64,000 nucleotides of DNA from an uncultured Clostridia bacterium (GTDB lineage Bacteria > Bacillota > Clostridia > Christensenellales > Borkfalkiaceae). The stretch lies in assembly GCA_944336975.1 (NCBI GenBank), contig CALVLH010000001.1, positions 124,001-188,000 of the forward strand, read 5' to 3'. The notes below the pieces were generated by a model. That model was not told the DNA's origin. It did not search any database and worked only from the letters and a program-made list of their open reading frames with translations. Position numbers and translations under genes: made by a program. This document shows, piece after piece, positions 8,254 through 18,238 of this stretch. Within the stretch, counting starts at the first letter, position 1. Each line of letters begins with the position of its first letter.

Positions 8254-9387
8254 ATGAGAATCATCACATCGGGAGAATCACACGGGAAGGGGCTGTTCGC
8301 GATCGTCGAAGGGCTGCCTTCTCATCTGCGCGTGGACAAAGAGGAGATCGATCGCTGTCTCGCCCTGCGCCAGAGCGGTTACGGCAGGGGCGGACGGCAG
8401 AAGATCGAACGCGACCGAGTCGAGATCCTCTCGGGGGTGAGAAACGGGGAAACGCTGGGCAGTCCCGTCTGTCTCGCCGTGTTCAACGCCGATTACGAAA
8501 ACTGGAAACCTTACATGGCGCCCGAGGGATGCGACGTCGCGGCGCGCACCGTCACCAAGGTGCGCCCGGGGCACGCCGATCTTACGGGCATGAAAAAATA
8601 TGCGCAGGCAGACGCGAGGAACATCCTCGAACGCGCCTCCGCGCGCGAGACGGCGATCCGCGTCGCCGTCGGCACCCTTTGCCGACAGTTGCTCCGCGCA
8701 CTGGGCGTGGAAATCACGGGGTATGTGAAGCAGGTCCACACCGTCCGCGACGAAGGGGAATATACCTTCGGACAGATCGCTTCGGGGCGTCTGCCTGAAC
8801 TGGGCATGATGGACCCCGCGGCGCAGGAGAGGGCGATCGCGGAGATCGCCGCTCTGCGCGAGGCGGGCGACACCTGCGGCGGGATCGCGGAGATCCGCGT
8901 CCGCGGGCTCAAGAGCGGCTTCGGGAGCTGCATGAGCTACGGGCAGAAGCTGGACGCGCGGCTCGTCGGCGCGCTGATGAGCGTGCAGGCGATCAAGGGC
9001 GCGGAAGTCGGGCTCGGATTCGGCGCCGCCGCCCTGAGCGGGAAGGACGTCCACGACGAGATCTTTTACGACGAGAAGCGCGGATATTACCGCGAGACCA
9101 ACCGCGCGGGCGGGATCGAAGGGGGAATGTCCAACGGCGAAGAGATCGTGCTCCGCGCGGCGATGAAGCCCATCCCCACTCTTATGCGCGGCTTGAAGAC
9201 GGTGGACACGGCGACGAACCTCCCCGACCGCGCCGCGACCGAGCGCAGCGACGTATGCGCGATCACCGCGTGCGAGATCATTTTGGAGAGCGTGACGGCG
9301 ACCGCGCTCGCGGAAGCCGTGCTCGAACGGCTGGGAGGCGATAACGTCGCGGAGATCGTCGACCGTTACGGGAGGTTGCCCGACTGA
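8254..9387 (+). CDS. aroC: Chorismate synthase
   Basis: Converts 5-enolpyruvylshikimate-3-phosphate to chorismate with reduced FMN, the last shared step of aromatic amino-acid synthesis. The 377-residue length is standard. Motifs include the N-terminal TSGESHGKGL, QSGYGRGGRQKIE, RASARETA and the late GGISNG-type segment GGMSNGEEI. First gene of the aroC-aroB-aroE-aroQ-aroK run; its stop codon overlaps the aroB ATG by one base. Confidence 0.96.
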   Translation: MRIITSGESHGKGLFAIVEGLPSHLRVDKEEIDRCLALRQSGYGRGGRQKIERDRVEILSGVRNGETLGSPVCLAVFNADYENWKPYMAPEGCDVAARTVTKVRPGHADLTGMKKYAQADARNILERASARETAIRVAVGTLCRQLLRALGVEITGYVKQVHTVRDEGEYTFGQIASGRLPELGMMDPAAQERAIAEIAALREAGDTCGGIAEIRVRGLKSGFGSCMSYGQKLDARLVGALMSVQAIKGAEVGLGFGAAALSGKDVHDEIFYDEKRGYYRETNRAGGIEGGMSNGEEIVLRAAMKPIPTLMRGLKTVDTATNLPDRAATERSDVCAITACEIILESVTATALAEAVLERLGGDNVAEIVDRYGRLPD

Positions 9388-10454
9388 TGCAGACCATACA
9401 TCTCGATTTGAAAGGAAAAGACGTCGTGAGCGACGTGCTGTGCGGCGAAGGGGTGTTCGAACGCGAATTTCCCCGCCTCGTCGCGCGGTATCCGCAGAGT
9501 TTTATCCTCACCGACAGCAACGTAAAACGTCTTTACGGGGACAAGATCGCCGCGCTTGCGCAGGGCGCGCCCGAGTATGTCATGCCCGCGGGAGAAGAGA
9601 ACAAACAGCCTTCGACGCTCATAGAGATCCTTCGCGCGATGGCGAAAGCGGGGATGCACCGCGGCGGCTGTCTGTTTGCGGTGGGCGGCGGCGTCGTGGG
9701 CGACGTCGGCGGGCTCGCCGCCGCTCTGTATATGCGCGGGATCTCTTGCGTACAGGTCCCGACCACGCTTCTCGCGCAGGTGGATTCCTCCGTCGGCGGC
9801 AAGACGGCGGTGGATCTGGACGACGTGAAGAACGTCGTCGGCGCGTTCAAACAGCCGGGGACGGTGCTCGCCGATCCCATGTTCTTTGCCACTCTGCCGC
9901 CGCGCGAGATCCGTTGCGGTCTGGGCGAGATCGTCAAACACGGCGCGCTCAACGCGCGGCTCTTCGACGAACTGTGGGAGAACAGAGAACATCTTACCCG
10001 ACCGGAATTTCTTGCCCGCATCGTGCCCGAGAACATCCGTCATAAGGCGGACGTGGTGCAAAAGGACGAACAGGAGACGGGGCTGAGGAAATCGCTCAAT
10101 CTCGGACATACCACCGCACATGCGCTCGAACTGTGCGACAAACGGCTTTCGCACGGCGAATATGTGCTCATCGGACTGATCTTTGAAGCGGAGATCGCCA
10201 AAACGCGCGTCTCCTGCGACGGGGAATATCTCGAAAGGCTGGAAGAACTGGCGCTGACGGCGCTGGGAGAAAAGCCGCGGGGGTTGCCCGTTGCGGCGGC
10301 GGCGCCGTATGCCCGGCTGGATAAGAAAAACAAGACAAACGACCAAGTGGTTATCACCGCACCTGTCAGACAGGGCGAATATGCGCTCCTCTCCCTTCCT
10401 TATGCGGATTACGAGAGGGAACTTTCAGACATCTTCGCCTCAATGGGGTTTTAA
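9387..10454 (+). CDS. aroB: 3-dehydroquinate synthase
   Basis: Cyclises DAHP to 3-dehydroquinate using NAD and a divalent metal. The 355 residues show the NAD loop GGGVVGDVGGLAA, the family signature TTLLAQVDSSVGGKTAVD, the metal-ligand Glu in GLGEIVKHG, and the His-containing segments HTTAHALE and SHGEYVLIG. Coupled to aroC by a one-base stop/start overlap. Confidence 0.96.
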   Translation: MQTIHLDLKGKDVVSDVLCGEGVFEREFPRLVARYPQSFILTDSNVKRLYGDKIAALAQGAPEYVMPAGEENKQPSTLIEILRAMAKAGMHRGGCLFAVGGGVVGDVGGLAAALYMRGISCVQVPTTLLAQVDSSVGGKTAVDLDDVKNVVGAFKQPGTVLADPMFFATLPPREIRCGLGEIVKHGALNARLFDELWENREHLTRPEFLARIVPENIRHKADVVQKDEQETGLRKSLNLGHTTAHALELCDKRLSHGEYVLIGLIFEAEIAKTRVSCDGEYLERLEELALTALGEKPRGLPVAAAAPYARLDKKNKTNDQVVITAPVRQGEYALLSLPYADYERELSDIFASMGF

Positions 10455-10466
10455 TCGGAGGTTATC

Positions 10467-11294
10467 ATGCTCAGGCTTGCCGTTGTCGGAAAGGACGTGT
10501 CTCAGTCGCTGAGCCCGTCCATGCACACCTTTATCCTGCGGAACATGGGGGAGGACTGCACCTATGACAAGGTGTCCGTCCCCGAAGGGGAATTTGCCGC
10601 GCGGGCGGAATCGCTATTCGACGAATACGACGCGTTCAACGTGACCATTCCCTTCAAACAGGAGATCATGCCCTATCTTTCCCATCTCTGCGGGGACGCG
10701 GCGGATTTCGGCGCGGTCAATACCGTCCTCGCGGGAACGCGGACGGGGTATAATACGGACGGATTCGGATTTTTGCTTATGCTGAAAAATCATGGCGTGG
10801 AGATCGAGGGGAAGACCTTCCTCGTGCTCGGCGCGGGCGGCGCGGGCAGGAGCTGTATCCGCAAGCTCGCGCAATCGGGCGCAAGGGTATCCGCGTTCGA
10901 GCGCAGCGCGGATCGGCTGAAAGAGGTCTATGACGAATTCGGCGGCTTCACGCCGCTGAACGAGGTGCCGATCGCGCCCTTCGACGTCATCGTCAACTGT
11001 ACGGGCATCGGGATGCACAAGACGGTCGGGCAGACGCCCGAGATCGCCCTCGAAGGCGGCGTGCGTGCCCCCGTCGGGCGGGAACTTCTCTCTCTTTGCG
11101 GCACGGCGGTGGATCTTATCTATGTCCCCGCGCAGTCGGAATTTCTGCGCATCGCGGCGGCGGAAGGGAAGAAGACGGTGAACGGCGCGTCCATGCTCTT
11201 CTATCAGGCATATATGGCGGATTGCATCTATCTGGGCTGTACGCCCGAAGCCGAACAGGCAAAAGCGCTGTGGGAAGCGTATCGGGAGGAATGA
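10467..11294 (+). CDS. aroE: Shikimate dehydrogenase
   Basis: NADP-dependent reduction of 3-dehydroshikimate to shikimate. The 275-residue protein has the substrate loop SQSLSPSMHT near residue 14, NVTIPFKQ with the catalytic Lys (about residues 57-64), NTD in YNTDGFGF, and the nucleotide-binding loop LGAGGAGRS around residue 122. RBS CGGAGG precedes the ATG. Part of the aro operon, which lacks aroA (EPSP synthase) and a DAHP synthase; the latter lies at 22347. Confidence 0.95.
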   Translation: MLRLAVVGKDVSQSLSPSMHTFILRNMGEDCTYDKVSVPEGEFAARAESLFDEYDAFNVTIPFKQEIMPYLSHLCGDAADFGAVNTVLAGTRTGYNTDGFGFLLMLKNHGVEIEGKTFLVLGAGGAGRSCIRKLAQSGARVSAFERSADRLKEVYDEFGGFTPLNEVPIAPFDVIVNCTGIGMHKTVGQTPEIALEGGVRAPVGRELLSLCGTAVDLIYVPAQSEFLRIAAAEGKKTVNGASMLFYQAYMADCIYLGCTPEAEQAKALWEAYREE

Positions 11295-11295
11295 T

Positions 11296-11718
11296 ATGAA
11301 ACTGCTTGTCATCAACGGAGTCAATCTCGGCATGACGGGACGCCGCGAAAAGGGCGTGTACGGCGCGCAGACGCTGGACGAAATCAACGAAGAGATCCGC
11401 GCGTTCTGCGCGGAAAAGGGGCATACCGTGGACTTTTTCCGGAGCGATCTGGAAGGAGAAGTGTGCAGGGCGATCCACGGCGCGCAAGGGAAATACGACG
11501 GGATCGCGCTCAACGCGGGCGCGTTCACCCATTATTCTTACGCCATCCGCGACGCGATCGCGTCCGTTTCCGTGCCCGTGGTGGAAGTACACATGTCCAA
11601 CGTACACGCGCGGGAGGAGTTCCGCAAAAAATCCGTTCTCACCGAAGTGTGCCGCGGCGAAGTGCTCGGCTTCGGCAAAAACAGTTATAAACTTGCATTG
11701 GAGAGTTTCTGGTTATGA
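11296..11718 (+). CDS. aroQ: 3-dehydroquinate dehydratase, type II
   Basis: A 140-residue type II dehydroquinase, removing water from dehydroquinate via an enolate. Recognised by NGVNLGM (usual NGPNL), the catalytic Tyr in GVYG, NAGAFTHYS (Asn and His of the active site), EVHMSNVHAREEFR and the C-terminal GFGKNSY. The segment normally reading SNHEGE is SDLEGE here, a visible divergence, but the main catalytic residues are present. One base separates it from aroE and it overlaps aroK by four. Confidence 0.93.
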   Translation: MKLLVINGVNLGMTGRREKGVYGAQTLDEINEEIRAFCAEKGHTVDFFRSDLEGEVCRAIHGAQGKYDGIALNAGAFTHYSYAIRDAIASVSVPVVEVHMSNVHAREEFRKKSVLTEVCRGEVLGFGKNSYKLALESFWL

Positions 11719-12230
11719 ATATCATTCTCTGCGGCATGATGGGGGTAGGCAAATCCAGCGTCGGGATCCGCATTTCCGAACTGACGGGAAAGCGGTGGTA
11801 CGATACCGACATCGTCATCAACGACCGTCACGGCACCATTTCCGACATCTTTGAATTTTACGGCGAGGCGCACTTCCGCTCGCTGGAAACGGACGTGGTG
11901 CGCGAGCTCGTCAAATCGGACAACCTCATCATATCCACGGGCGGCGGGCTCGTGCTCAAACACGAAAACAACGAAATGCTCAAACGCAACGGCAAGATCT
12001 TTTTCCTGCGCGCGAGCTTTGAGGCGCTTTTGAAGCGCGTCCGCGCGGACGAATCGCGGCCACTGCTCAAAAATACGGGCAAGATGGCGGAAAAACTGCG
12101 CGAATTGCTCAACGAACGTACGCCCGTATACGAACACGTCGCCGATTACATCGTGGATACGGACGGAAAATCGGTAGACGAAGTGGCGAGAGAGGTCATC
12201 GCACTCGCCGAAGCGGGCGAAAGCGAATGA
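11715..12230 (+). CDS. aroK: Shikimate kinase
   Basis: ATP-dependent phosphorylation of shikimate. The 171-residue P-loop protein has Walker A GMMGVGKSS at residues 5-13, the shikimate-binding DTD (residues 33-35), STGGGLVL and a lid region with RADESRPLL. Overlaps aroQ and the following SDR gene by four bases each (ATGA-type junctions), so the operon is translationally coupled. Confidence 0.94.
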   Translation: MNIILCGMMGVGKSSVGIRISELTGKRWYDTDIVINDRHGTISDIFEFYGEAHFRSLETDVVRELVKSDNLIISTGGGLVLKHENNEMLKRNGKIFFLRASFEALLKRVRADESRPLLKNTGKMAEKLRELLNERTPVYEHVADYIVDTDGKSVDEVAREVIALAEAGESE

Positions 12231-12928
12231 AGCGGGCGGTCGTGACGGGCGGCACGCGGGGGATCGGGCTTGCGGTCTGCCGCGCCTTCCGCGACGCTGG
12301 ATACGCCGTGACCGCATTGTATTCCCGCGGCGAAGAGGACGCGGCGCGGGCGCGGGAACTCCTGCCCGACGTCGAGTTCATTAGGGCGGACGTGTCCGAC
12401 GAAAGGGCGGTGGAAGGCGTGTTTTCCGCGCTTCCGCGCGTGGACGCGCTCGTCAACAACGCGGGCGTCGCCCTCATCCGTCAGGTGCAGGACACGACTG
12501 CCGCGGAATGGGACGAGGTGTTCGCCGTCAACGCAAAGGGGACGTTTTTATGTTGCCGCGCGGCGGCGAAGAAGATGATCTCCGCGCAGAAAGGGGCGAT
12601 CGTCAACGTTTCCTCCGTCTGGGGGCAGACGGGCGGGAGTTGCGAGAGCGCCTATTCGGCGAGCAAAGGCGCGGTCATCGCCTTCACCAAGGCGCTCGCC
12701 AAAGAGCTTGCGCCTTCCGGCATTTCCGTCAACTGCGTGGCGCCGGGCGCCATCGACACGCGCATGAACGAATGCTATTCGGCGGAGGAGAAAGCCGCGC
12801 TCGCGGAAGAGATCCCGATGGGGCGGCTCGGAAGCGCGGAGGAAGTCGCGCGCGCCGTGCTTTTCCTCGCGGAGAGCGAATATCTCACGGGGCAGATCCT
12901 CGGCGTGAACGGCGGATTTTTTCTCTGA
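12227..12928 (+). CDS. Short-chain dehydrogenase/reductase, FabG-like
   Basis: A 233-residue classical SDR with the nucleotide motif TGGTRGIG (residues 7-14), NNAGVA, the catalytic Ser in NVSSVWGQ and the YxxxK motif in YSASKGA, followed by PGAID. It resembles 3-oxoacyl-ACP reductases, but no other fatty-acid gene is near, and it sits at the end of the aro operon with a four-base overlap with aroK. The substrate is therefore open. Confidence 0.85.
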   Translation: MKRAVVTGGTRGIGLAVCRAFRDAGYAVTALYSRGEEDAARARELLPDVEFIRADVSDERAVEGVFSALPRVDALVNNAGVALIRQVQDTTAAEWDEVFAVNAKGTFLCCRAAAKKMISAQKGAIVNVSSVWGQTGGSCESAYSASKGAVIAFTKALAKELAPSGISVNCVAPGAIDTRMNECYSAEEKAALAEEIPMGRLGSAEEVARAVLFLAESEYLTGQILGVNGGFFL

Positions 12929-12979
12929 AATTTCAAAAAATAAAAGGAGTTTTTGTCCATTCCGTCGAAATAACATTCG

Positions 12980-13972
12980 ATGAAGGAAAAAACTTACGAA
13001 AAAGAAAAGCTCTTTCTCTCTCCGTATGCGAAAAAGTCGTGGGAGAGCGCGGGCAGACTGCGGGAGGAAACTCCCTGCGCCATGCGCACCGACTTTCAGC
13101 GGGACAGAGACAGGATCATCTATTCCAAATCCTTCCTGCGTCTGAAAAACAAGACGCAGGTATTCTTTGCGCCTGACGGGGATCATTACATCACCCGCCT
13201 CACGCACACGCTGGACGTAAGTCAGATCGCGCGTTCGATCGCGCGGAGCCTTTCCCTCAACGAAGATCTTGCCGAGGCGATCGCGCTCGGACACGATCTC
13301 GGGCACACTCCCTTCGGACACGTCGGCGAGCGTGTGCTCGCCAAACTCGCGCCGGGCGGGTTCCGCCACAGCGAGCAATCCCTGCGCGTCGTGGACGTGC
13401 TGGAAAAGGACGGTAAGGGGCTGAATCTCACCTGCGAGGTGCGCGACGGCATCGTCAATCACACCAAATCGGGCAAGCCTTCCACGCTGGAAGGCGTCGC
13501 CGTGTCCCTCGCCGACCGCATCGCCTACATCAATCACGACATCGAGGACGCCATCCGCGCGGGCTTCCTGCGCGACGAGGAGCTCCCCGCCGATTGCATC
13601 GCCGTTTTCGGGCGGGATACGAGCGAACGCATCAACACCGCCATCCTCGACATCTTTGAAGAATCTAACTTTAAGCCGTATGTGCGGATGTCCGAAGAGA
13701 AGGCGCAGGCGCTGGACAAGCTGCGCACGTTCATGTTCGAGAACGTCTACGAGCGAGCGAACAAACTCATTCAGGAGAGCGCGGAGCGAATGCTCACAGA
13801 GCTGTATACATACTTTGTCGGACACGTCGGGGAACTTCCCGCCTCTTACGCGGCGCATCTGGACGAGACGGGCGAGGCGCGCGCAGTCTGCGATTATCTC
13901 TCTTCCATGACGGACAAATACGCCATCGGCGTGTTCAAGCGGTTGTTCGTGCCGCGGGAGGGGAGCGTATGA
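12980..13972 (+). CDS. dgt: dGTP triphosphohydrolase (Dgt/HD-domain dNTPase)
   Basis: A 330-residue HD-domain enzyme expected to hydrolyse dNTPs to nucleoside and triphosphate. Motifs: MRTDFQRDRDRI, RLTHTLDVSQIARSIAR (metal His), ALGHDLGHTPFGHVGER (HD pair) and SLADRIAYINHDIEDA. The ATG lacks a nearby Shine-Dalgarno sequence: AAAGGAG lies about 31 bases upstream, and an in-frame TAA at 12971-12973 rules out an earlier start. Its neighbours dnaG and rpoD follow in a widespread Clostridia order. Confidence 0.9.
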   Translation: MKEKTYEKEKLFLSPYAKKSWESAGRLREETPCAMRTDFQRDRDRIIYSKSFLRLKNKTQVFFAPDGDHYITRLTHTLDVSQIARSIARSLSLNEDLAEAIALGHDLGHTPFGHVGERVLAKLAPGGFRHSEQSLRVVDVLEKDGKGLNLTCEVRDGIVNHTKSGKPSTLEGVAVSLADRIAYINHDIEDAIRAGFLRDEELPADCIAVFGRDTSERINTAILDIFEESNFKPYVRMSEEKAQALDKLRTFMFENVYERANKLIQESAERMLTELYTYFVGHVGELPASYAAHLDETGEARAVCDYLSSMTDKYAIGVFKRLFVPREGSV

Positions 13973-15741
13973 AGCAGGATTACATTGAGTTTATACGCCT
14001 GCTCAAAGAGAAGAACGACATCGTCGAAGTGATCGGCTCGTATCTTCGGCTGGAACGGAAAGGTTCCAATTACTGGGCGTGCTGTCCTTTTCATCACGAA
14101 AAGACGCCTTCTTTTTCCGTCAACGCGGCGGACGGGTACTATCACTGTTTCGGGTGCGGCGCCTCGGGCGACGTGATCCGCTTCGTGCAGGAGTACGAGA
14201 ACGTGGAATTTCCGCAGGCGGTGCAGATGCTCGCTTCGCGGGCGAAACTGGAAGTTCCCGAATACGACGACAAGGCGAACGAGCGGGCGGCGGAGATGAA
14301 GCGGAAAAAGGATACGCTTTTGAAGATCATGCACGCGACCGCCCGTTTTTATCTCAACAATCTCTATTCGGGGCGGGCGGAAAAGCACCTCGAATATCTG
14401 GCAAAGCGAAAACTGCAACCCACGACGATCAAAAAATTCGGACTGGGCGCGTCGCTCGACTACCGCACCTTGCCCGCTTATCTTTTGGACAGCGGATTTT
14501 CCCAGCAGGACATCCTCGACAGCGGCGCGTGCATGACGAGCGGCGAAAATTCCCGTCTCATCGACGCGCAGGGCGGCAGGCTCATCTTTCCCATCATCAA
14601 TCACATGGACGAGGTCATTGCCTTCGGCGGCCGCGTGATGGAAAAGACGGATTTCGCAAAATATAAAAACACGCGGGAGACGTTGCTCTTCAACAAGAGC
14701 AAAAATCTCTATAACATCAATCTCGTCAAAAAGCTCAAGCGGGCGAGCGGGCTGGATTCCGTCATTATGGTCGAAGGGTATATGGATACCATTTCCCTCT
14801 ATCAGGCGGGATTTCAGAACGTCGTCGCGAGCATGGGTACCTCTCTCACCAAGGAACAGGCGCGTCTCGCCAAACGCTATTCGGAAAACGTCATGATCAG
14901 TTACGACGGCGATTTTGCGGGACAGAAGGCAAACCTGCGCGGGCTGGAGATCCTCAAAGAAGAGGGGATCCGCGTGCGCGTGGTACCCATGCCCGAGGGG
15001 CTCGATCCCGACGACGTCATCAAGACGTCGGGGGCGGATGGGTATCGCGCCTGTCTGGAAAAGGCGATGCCGCTCATCGACTTCCGTATCCTCGCGGTGC
15101 AGAGGAAGTACGATCTTACCAAGACGGACGAGCGACGGGATTTCGTCAAAGAGGCGCTTACCGTCGTGCGGGAGGCGGAGAGCGCGACAGAGCGGGAGGA
15201 ACTGCTCAAAAAGATCGCCGCGACGGCGGAAGTGAGTTACTCGTCGGTGGTGCGTGATCTGGAAAATGCGCCCAAAGAACAGCCTGTCGCGCGGGCGCCC
15301 GTACAGCCGAGAGAGGACAATGCGGACAGAACGCGAAAAGCGGCGCGGTTCATCCTCGCCGCCTGCCTGTTCGACAAGCCGTATGCGCGCTCGTGTCAGC
15401 CCGAACAACTCGGGTTCACCGATCCCGATCACCGCGCGATCGCCGAATATATCGCCGAAGGGCGAAGAAACGGCAAGATCCGTCCGAGCGGATTGTTCGA
15501 TCTGCTCGAACCGGAAGGGGAACTTGCGGAGATCCTCAATCTCGATTTCGGCGACAATCTCGACGGGCAGAACGCGGAACGGTACTTCCGCGACAGCCTG
15601 ACCGCGCTGGAACGGGAACGGCTGAACGCGGAGATCGCCGCCTGCAATACGGCGTACGCAAACGCGGATACCATGGAAGAGCGCAGGAAGATCGCCCTGC
15701 GGCTCAACGAACTGACAAAGAAACTGAAAAACCCGGGTTAA
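13969..15741 (+). CDS. dnaG: DNA primase
   Basis: Synthesises RNA primers at the replication fork. The 590-residue protein has the CHC2 zinc ribbon at about residues 38-65 ([11 protein letters not shown] and [10 protein letters not shown]), the TOPRIM core with [10 protein letters not shown] and [11 protein letters not shown], and a C-terminal helicase-binding region. Overlaps dgt by four bases and is followed by rpoD, the conserved macromolecular-synthesis order. Confidence 0.97.
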   Translation: MKQDYIEFIRLLKEKNDIVEVIGSYLRLERKGSNYWACCPFHHEKTPSFSVNAADGYYHCFGCGASGDVIRFVQEYENVEFPQAVQMLASRAKLEVPEYDDKANERAAEMKRKKDTLLKIMHATARFYLNNLYSGRAEKHLEYLAKRKLQPTTIKKFGLGASLDYRTLPAYLLDSGFSQQDILDSGACMTSGENSRLIDAQGGRLIFPIINHMDEVIAFGGRVMEKTDFAKYKNTRETLLFNKSKNLYNINLVKKLKRASGLDSVIMVEGYMDTISLYQAGFQNVVASMGTSLTKEQARLAKRYSENVMISYDGDFAGQKANLRGLEILKEEGIRVRVVPMPEGLDPDDVIKTSGADGYRACLEKAMPLIDFRILAVQRKYDLTKTDERRDFVKEALTVVREAESATEREELLKKIAATAEVSYSSVVRDLENAPKEQPVARAPVQPREDNADRTRKAARFILAACLFDKPYARSCQPEQLGFTDPDHRAIAEYIAEGRRNGKIRPSGLFDLLEPEGELAEILNLDFGDNLDGQNAERYFRDSLTALERERLNAEIAACNTAYANADTMEERRKIALRLNELTKKLKNPG

Positions 15742-15760
15742 GGAAAACGGAGGAGAAGAT

Positions 15761-16816
15761 ATGAACATTTCCGAGCAAAAGCTCAACGAACTCATTGAGG
15801 GGATCGCCGCCAATTATAAGATGAAGGGAAGCATTTCCACCAACGCGCTTTGCGACCTGTTGGAGAAATACGATCTCAATCCCACGCAGATCGAAGTCAT
15901 CTACAAGGCGCTCCCCGAAATGGGCATTCAGATTTTCGACGAGGACGAGCGCGACCGCGAGCTGTTCGAGCAGGCGCTCTCCGACATCGGGCTGGACGAT
16001 CCCGTCAAGATGTATCTGAAAGACATCGGCAGAGTCCCTCTTTTGTCGGGCGACGACGAGATCGAACTCGCGCGCAAGATGCAGGAAGGGGACGAGGAGG
16101 CGAAGCGCCGCCTTTCCGAAGCCAATCTCCGTCTCGTCGTTTCCATCGCGAAACGTTATGTCGGGCGCGGGATGCTCTTTCTCGACCTCATCCAGGAGGG
16201 CAATCTCGGCCTCATGAAGGCGGTGGAGAAGTTCGACTATCAGAAGGGATTCAAATTCTCGACGTATGCGACGTGGTGGATCCGTCAGTCCATCACCCGC
16301 GCGATCGCCGATCAGGCGCGCACCATCCGCATTCCCGTGCACATGGTGGAGACGATCAACAAACTCACGCGCGTGTCGCGGATGCTGTTGCAGGAGAACG
16401 GCAGGGAACCCACGCCCGAAGAGATCGCTCAGGCGATGAATGTGCCCGTCGAGCGGGTGTGCGAGATCCAGAAGATCGCGCAGGATCCCGTTTCTTTGGA
16501 AACGCCCATCGGCGAGGAGGAAGATTCCCACCTCGGCGACTTCATCGAGGACGACAAGACGCAGACGCCCGGGGATTCCGTCGCGTTCACCATGCTCAAA
16601 GAACAGCTTCTGGGCGTGCTCGACACGCTCACCCCGCGCGAGGAAAAGGTGCTCCGTCTGCGTTACGGCATCGACGACGGCAAGCCGCGCACCCTCGAAG
16701 AAGTGGGCAGGGAGTTCAACGTCACGCGTGAGCGTATCCGTCAGATCGAGGCGAAAGCGCTCCGCAAGCTCCGCCATCCCAGCCGCAGCAAGAAACTGCG
16801 CGACTTCCTCGAATAA
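15761..16816 (+). CDS. rpoD: RNA polymerase primary sigma factor (sigma-A)
   Basis: A 351-residue sigma-70 factor. Region 1.2 includes [12 protein letters not shown]; region 2 holds [20 protein letters not shown] and [13 protein letters not shown], which recognises the -10; region 3 follows; region 4 shows [17 protein letters not shown] and the -35-binding helix [14 protein letters not shown]. Its presence agrees with the TTGACA/TATAAT promoters found throughout the window. RBS GGAGGAG. It overlaps trmK by one base. Confidence 0.97.
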   Translation: MNISEQKLNELIEGIAANYKMKGSISTNALCDLLEKYDLNPTQIEVIYKALPEMGIQIFDEDERDRELFEQALSDIGLDDPVKMYLKDIGRVPLLSGDDEIELARKMQEGDEEAKRRLSEANLRLVVSIAKRYVGRGMLFLDLIQEGNLGLMKAVEKFDYQKGFKFSTYATWWIRQSITRAIADQARTIRIPVHMVETINKLTRVSRMLLQENGREPTPEEIAQAMNVPVERVCEIQKIAQDPVSLETPIGEEEDSHLGDFIEDDKTQTPGDSVAFTMLKEQLLGVLDTLTPREEKVLRLRYGIDDGKPRTLEEVGREFNVTRERIRQIEAKALRKLRHPSRSKKLRDFLE

Positions 16817-17478
16817 TGACCGAGCGTATCCGGATCATCTGCTCCCATCTTCCCGTTGTCCGCACGTTCGCGGACGTCGGGTGCGATCACGGTTATTGCA
16901 CCCGTTTCATGCTCGAAGAGGGCAGGTGCGAACGCGCTTACATCTCCGACATCAGCCGCGAAAGTCTCGGAAAGGCGGAACTGCTCCTGCGGGAGCATAT
17001 CCTTGCGGGCAGGTGTATCCCCGTGTGTGCGGACGGCATGACCGCGTTTCCCGAAACGCCCGATTGCGTGCTCATTGCGGGCATGGGCGGGGAAGAGATC
17101 ATACATATCCTTTCCGAAGCGGACATGCCCCCCTCGTTTGTATTGCAACCCATGCGCAACACGGACAAGGTGCGCGCATATCTGCTGTCGAGGGGGTGCA
17201 GGATCCTCAAAGATTTTACCTTTTCCGACGGGAAATATTACGACCTCATCGTCGGGGAAGGCGCAGGCGGCGACGAATATACCGATTGGGAGATCGCCTA
17301 CGGGCGGGACAATCTTCGCACCCCGTCGCCCGAATTTGTGCAAAAACTGCGAAAGGAGCAGCGGGAACTGCGCAAGCTGCTCGAAGACGCCGCCCTTTCG
17401 CGCGAGAGCCGCGAAGAGGTCCGCGGGCGGCTGTATCGTTTGGAGGCGATCACCGATGCGATTGAAGGAGATCTATGA
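16816..17478 (+). CDS. trmK: tRNA (adenine(22)-N1)-methyltransferase
   Basis: A 220-residue class I SAM-dependent methyltransferase that modifies A22 of tRNAs in Firmicutes. The SAM loop is DVGCDHGYCTRF at residues 16-27; GMGGEEI around residue 90 and LQPMRN follow, all typical of TrmK. The C-terminal coiled-coil helix (about residues 170-215) is also characteristic. TAATG junction with rpoD; overlaps the Nif3-family gene by 23 bases. The rpoD-trmK-nif3 order is common in Firmicutes. Confidence 0.92.
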   Translation: MTERIRIICSHLPVVRTFADVGCDHGYCTRFMLEEGRCERAYISDISRESLGKAELLLREHILAGRCIPVCADGMTAFPETPDCVLIAGMGGEEIIHILSEADMPPSFVLQPMRNTDKVRAYLLSRGCRILKDFTFSDGKYYDLIVGEGAGGDEYTDWEIAYGRDNLRTPSPEFVQKLRKEQRELRKLLEDAALSRESREEVRGRLYRLEAITDAIEGDL

Positions 17479-18229
17479 GATAGCGGACGGGCTCGCGCCC
17501 TTTTCGCTCAGCAGGGAATATTGCGAAAAATACGGCTTTCACGACAACAGCGGCGTGATCGTCGATTGCGGGGAGGAGATCGGCAAGATCCTGTTCGCGC
17601 TCGACTGCTCCGAGGACGCGGTGCGCCGCGCCGAAGAGACGGGCGCGCAACTGCTGTTCACCCATCATCCCGCCATCTTCACGCCCGTCAGCCGTCTGAG
17701 CACGGAAGGGGGAGAACGCGCGCTCCTCCGCGCGATCCGCGCGGGCATTTCCGTCATTTCCGCGCACCTCAACCTCGACAGCGCGGAGGGCGGGATCGAC
17801 GAGTGTCTCATGCGCGGGCTGGGCGGGAGCGATCCTTCCGTCATGCACGTCTTATCCTGCGGGGGATACGGCAGGGCGTACGACGTGCGCACGGACAGCG
17901 AAAAACTGCTCGCCCGCGTCCGCACGGAGTTCTGCACCGACCGCGTGATCTTTTACGGGGAGCAGAGGGCGATCTCGCGCATCGCGAGCTTCTGCGGCGC
18001 GGGGATGGACGAGGAAACGCTCGACTTTGCCGTGCGCGAAGGCGCGGACACGATCGTCACGTCGGACGGCAAACATCACCTGATCGCGCGGGCGGTCGGG
18101 GAAGGGATGAACGTCGTGCTGATGACGCATTATGCGTCCGAACTGTACGGCTTCAACCGCTTTTATCGGAAAATAAAGGAGAAGACGGGACTTCCGTGTG
18201 AATTTTTCACGGACGTACGCCTTCTATAA
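17456..18229 (+). CDS. Nif3-like dinuclear metal-centre protein (YqfO family)
   Basis: A 257-residue Nif3 family protein. Metal-ligand motifs are visible: FTHHPAIF (His pair), SAHLNLDSAEGGIDE and VLMTHYASEL. Family members bind two metal ions in a ring-shaped oligomer; a GTP cyclohydrolase-like activity has been proposed but the role is unsettled. The open frame extends far upstream inside trmK; the ATG at 17456 gives the family N-terminus and is placed for translational coupling. Confidence 0.88.
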   Translation: MRLKEIYEIADGLAPFSLSREYCEKYGFHDNSGVIVDCGEEIGKILFALDCSEDAVRRAEETGAQLLFTHHPAIFTPVSRLSTEGGERALLRAIRAGISVISAHLNLDSAEGGIDECLMRGLGGSDPSVMHVLSCGGYGRAYDVRTDSEKLLARVRTEFCTDRVIFYGEQRAISRIASFCGAGMDEETLDFAVREGADTIVTSDGKHHLIARAVGEGMNVVLMTHYASELYGFNRFYRKIKEKTGLPCEFFTDVRLL

Positions 18230-18238
18230 GGAGATATT

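Noticed and set aside
13894-15813. 639-residue minus-strand frame opposite dnaG
   Set aside because: Shadow of a clear primase gene; composition is Arg/Phe/Asp-rich without motifs.
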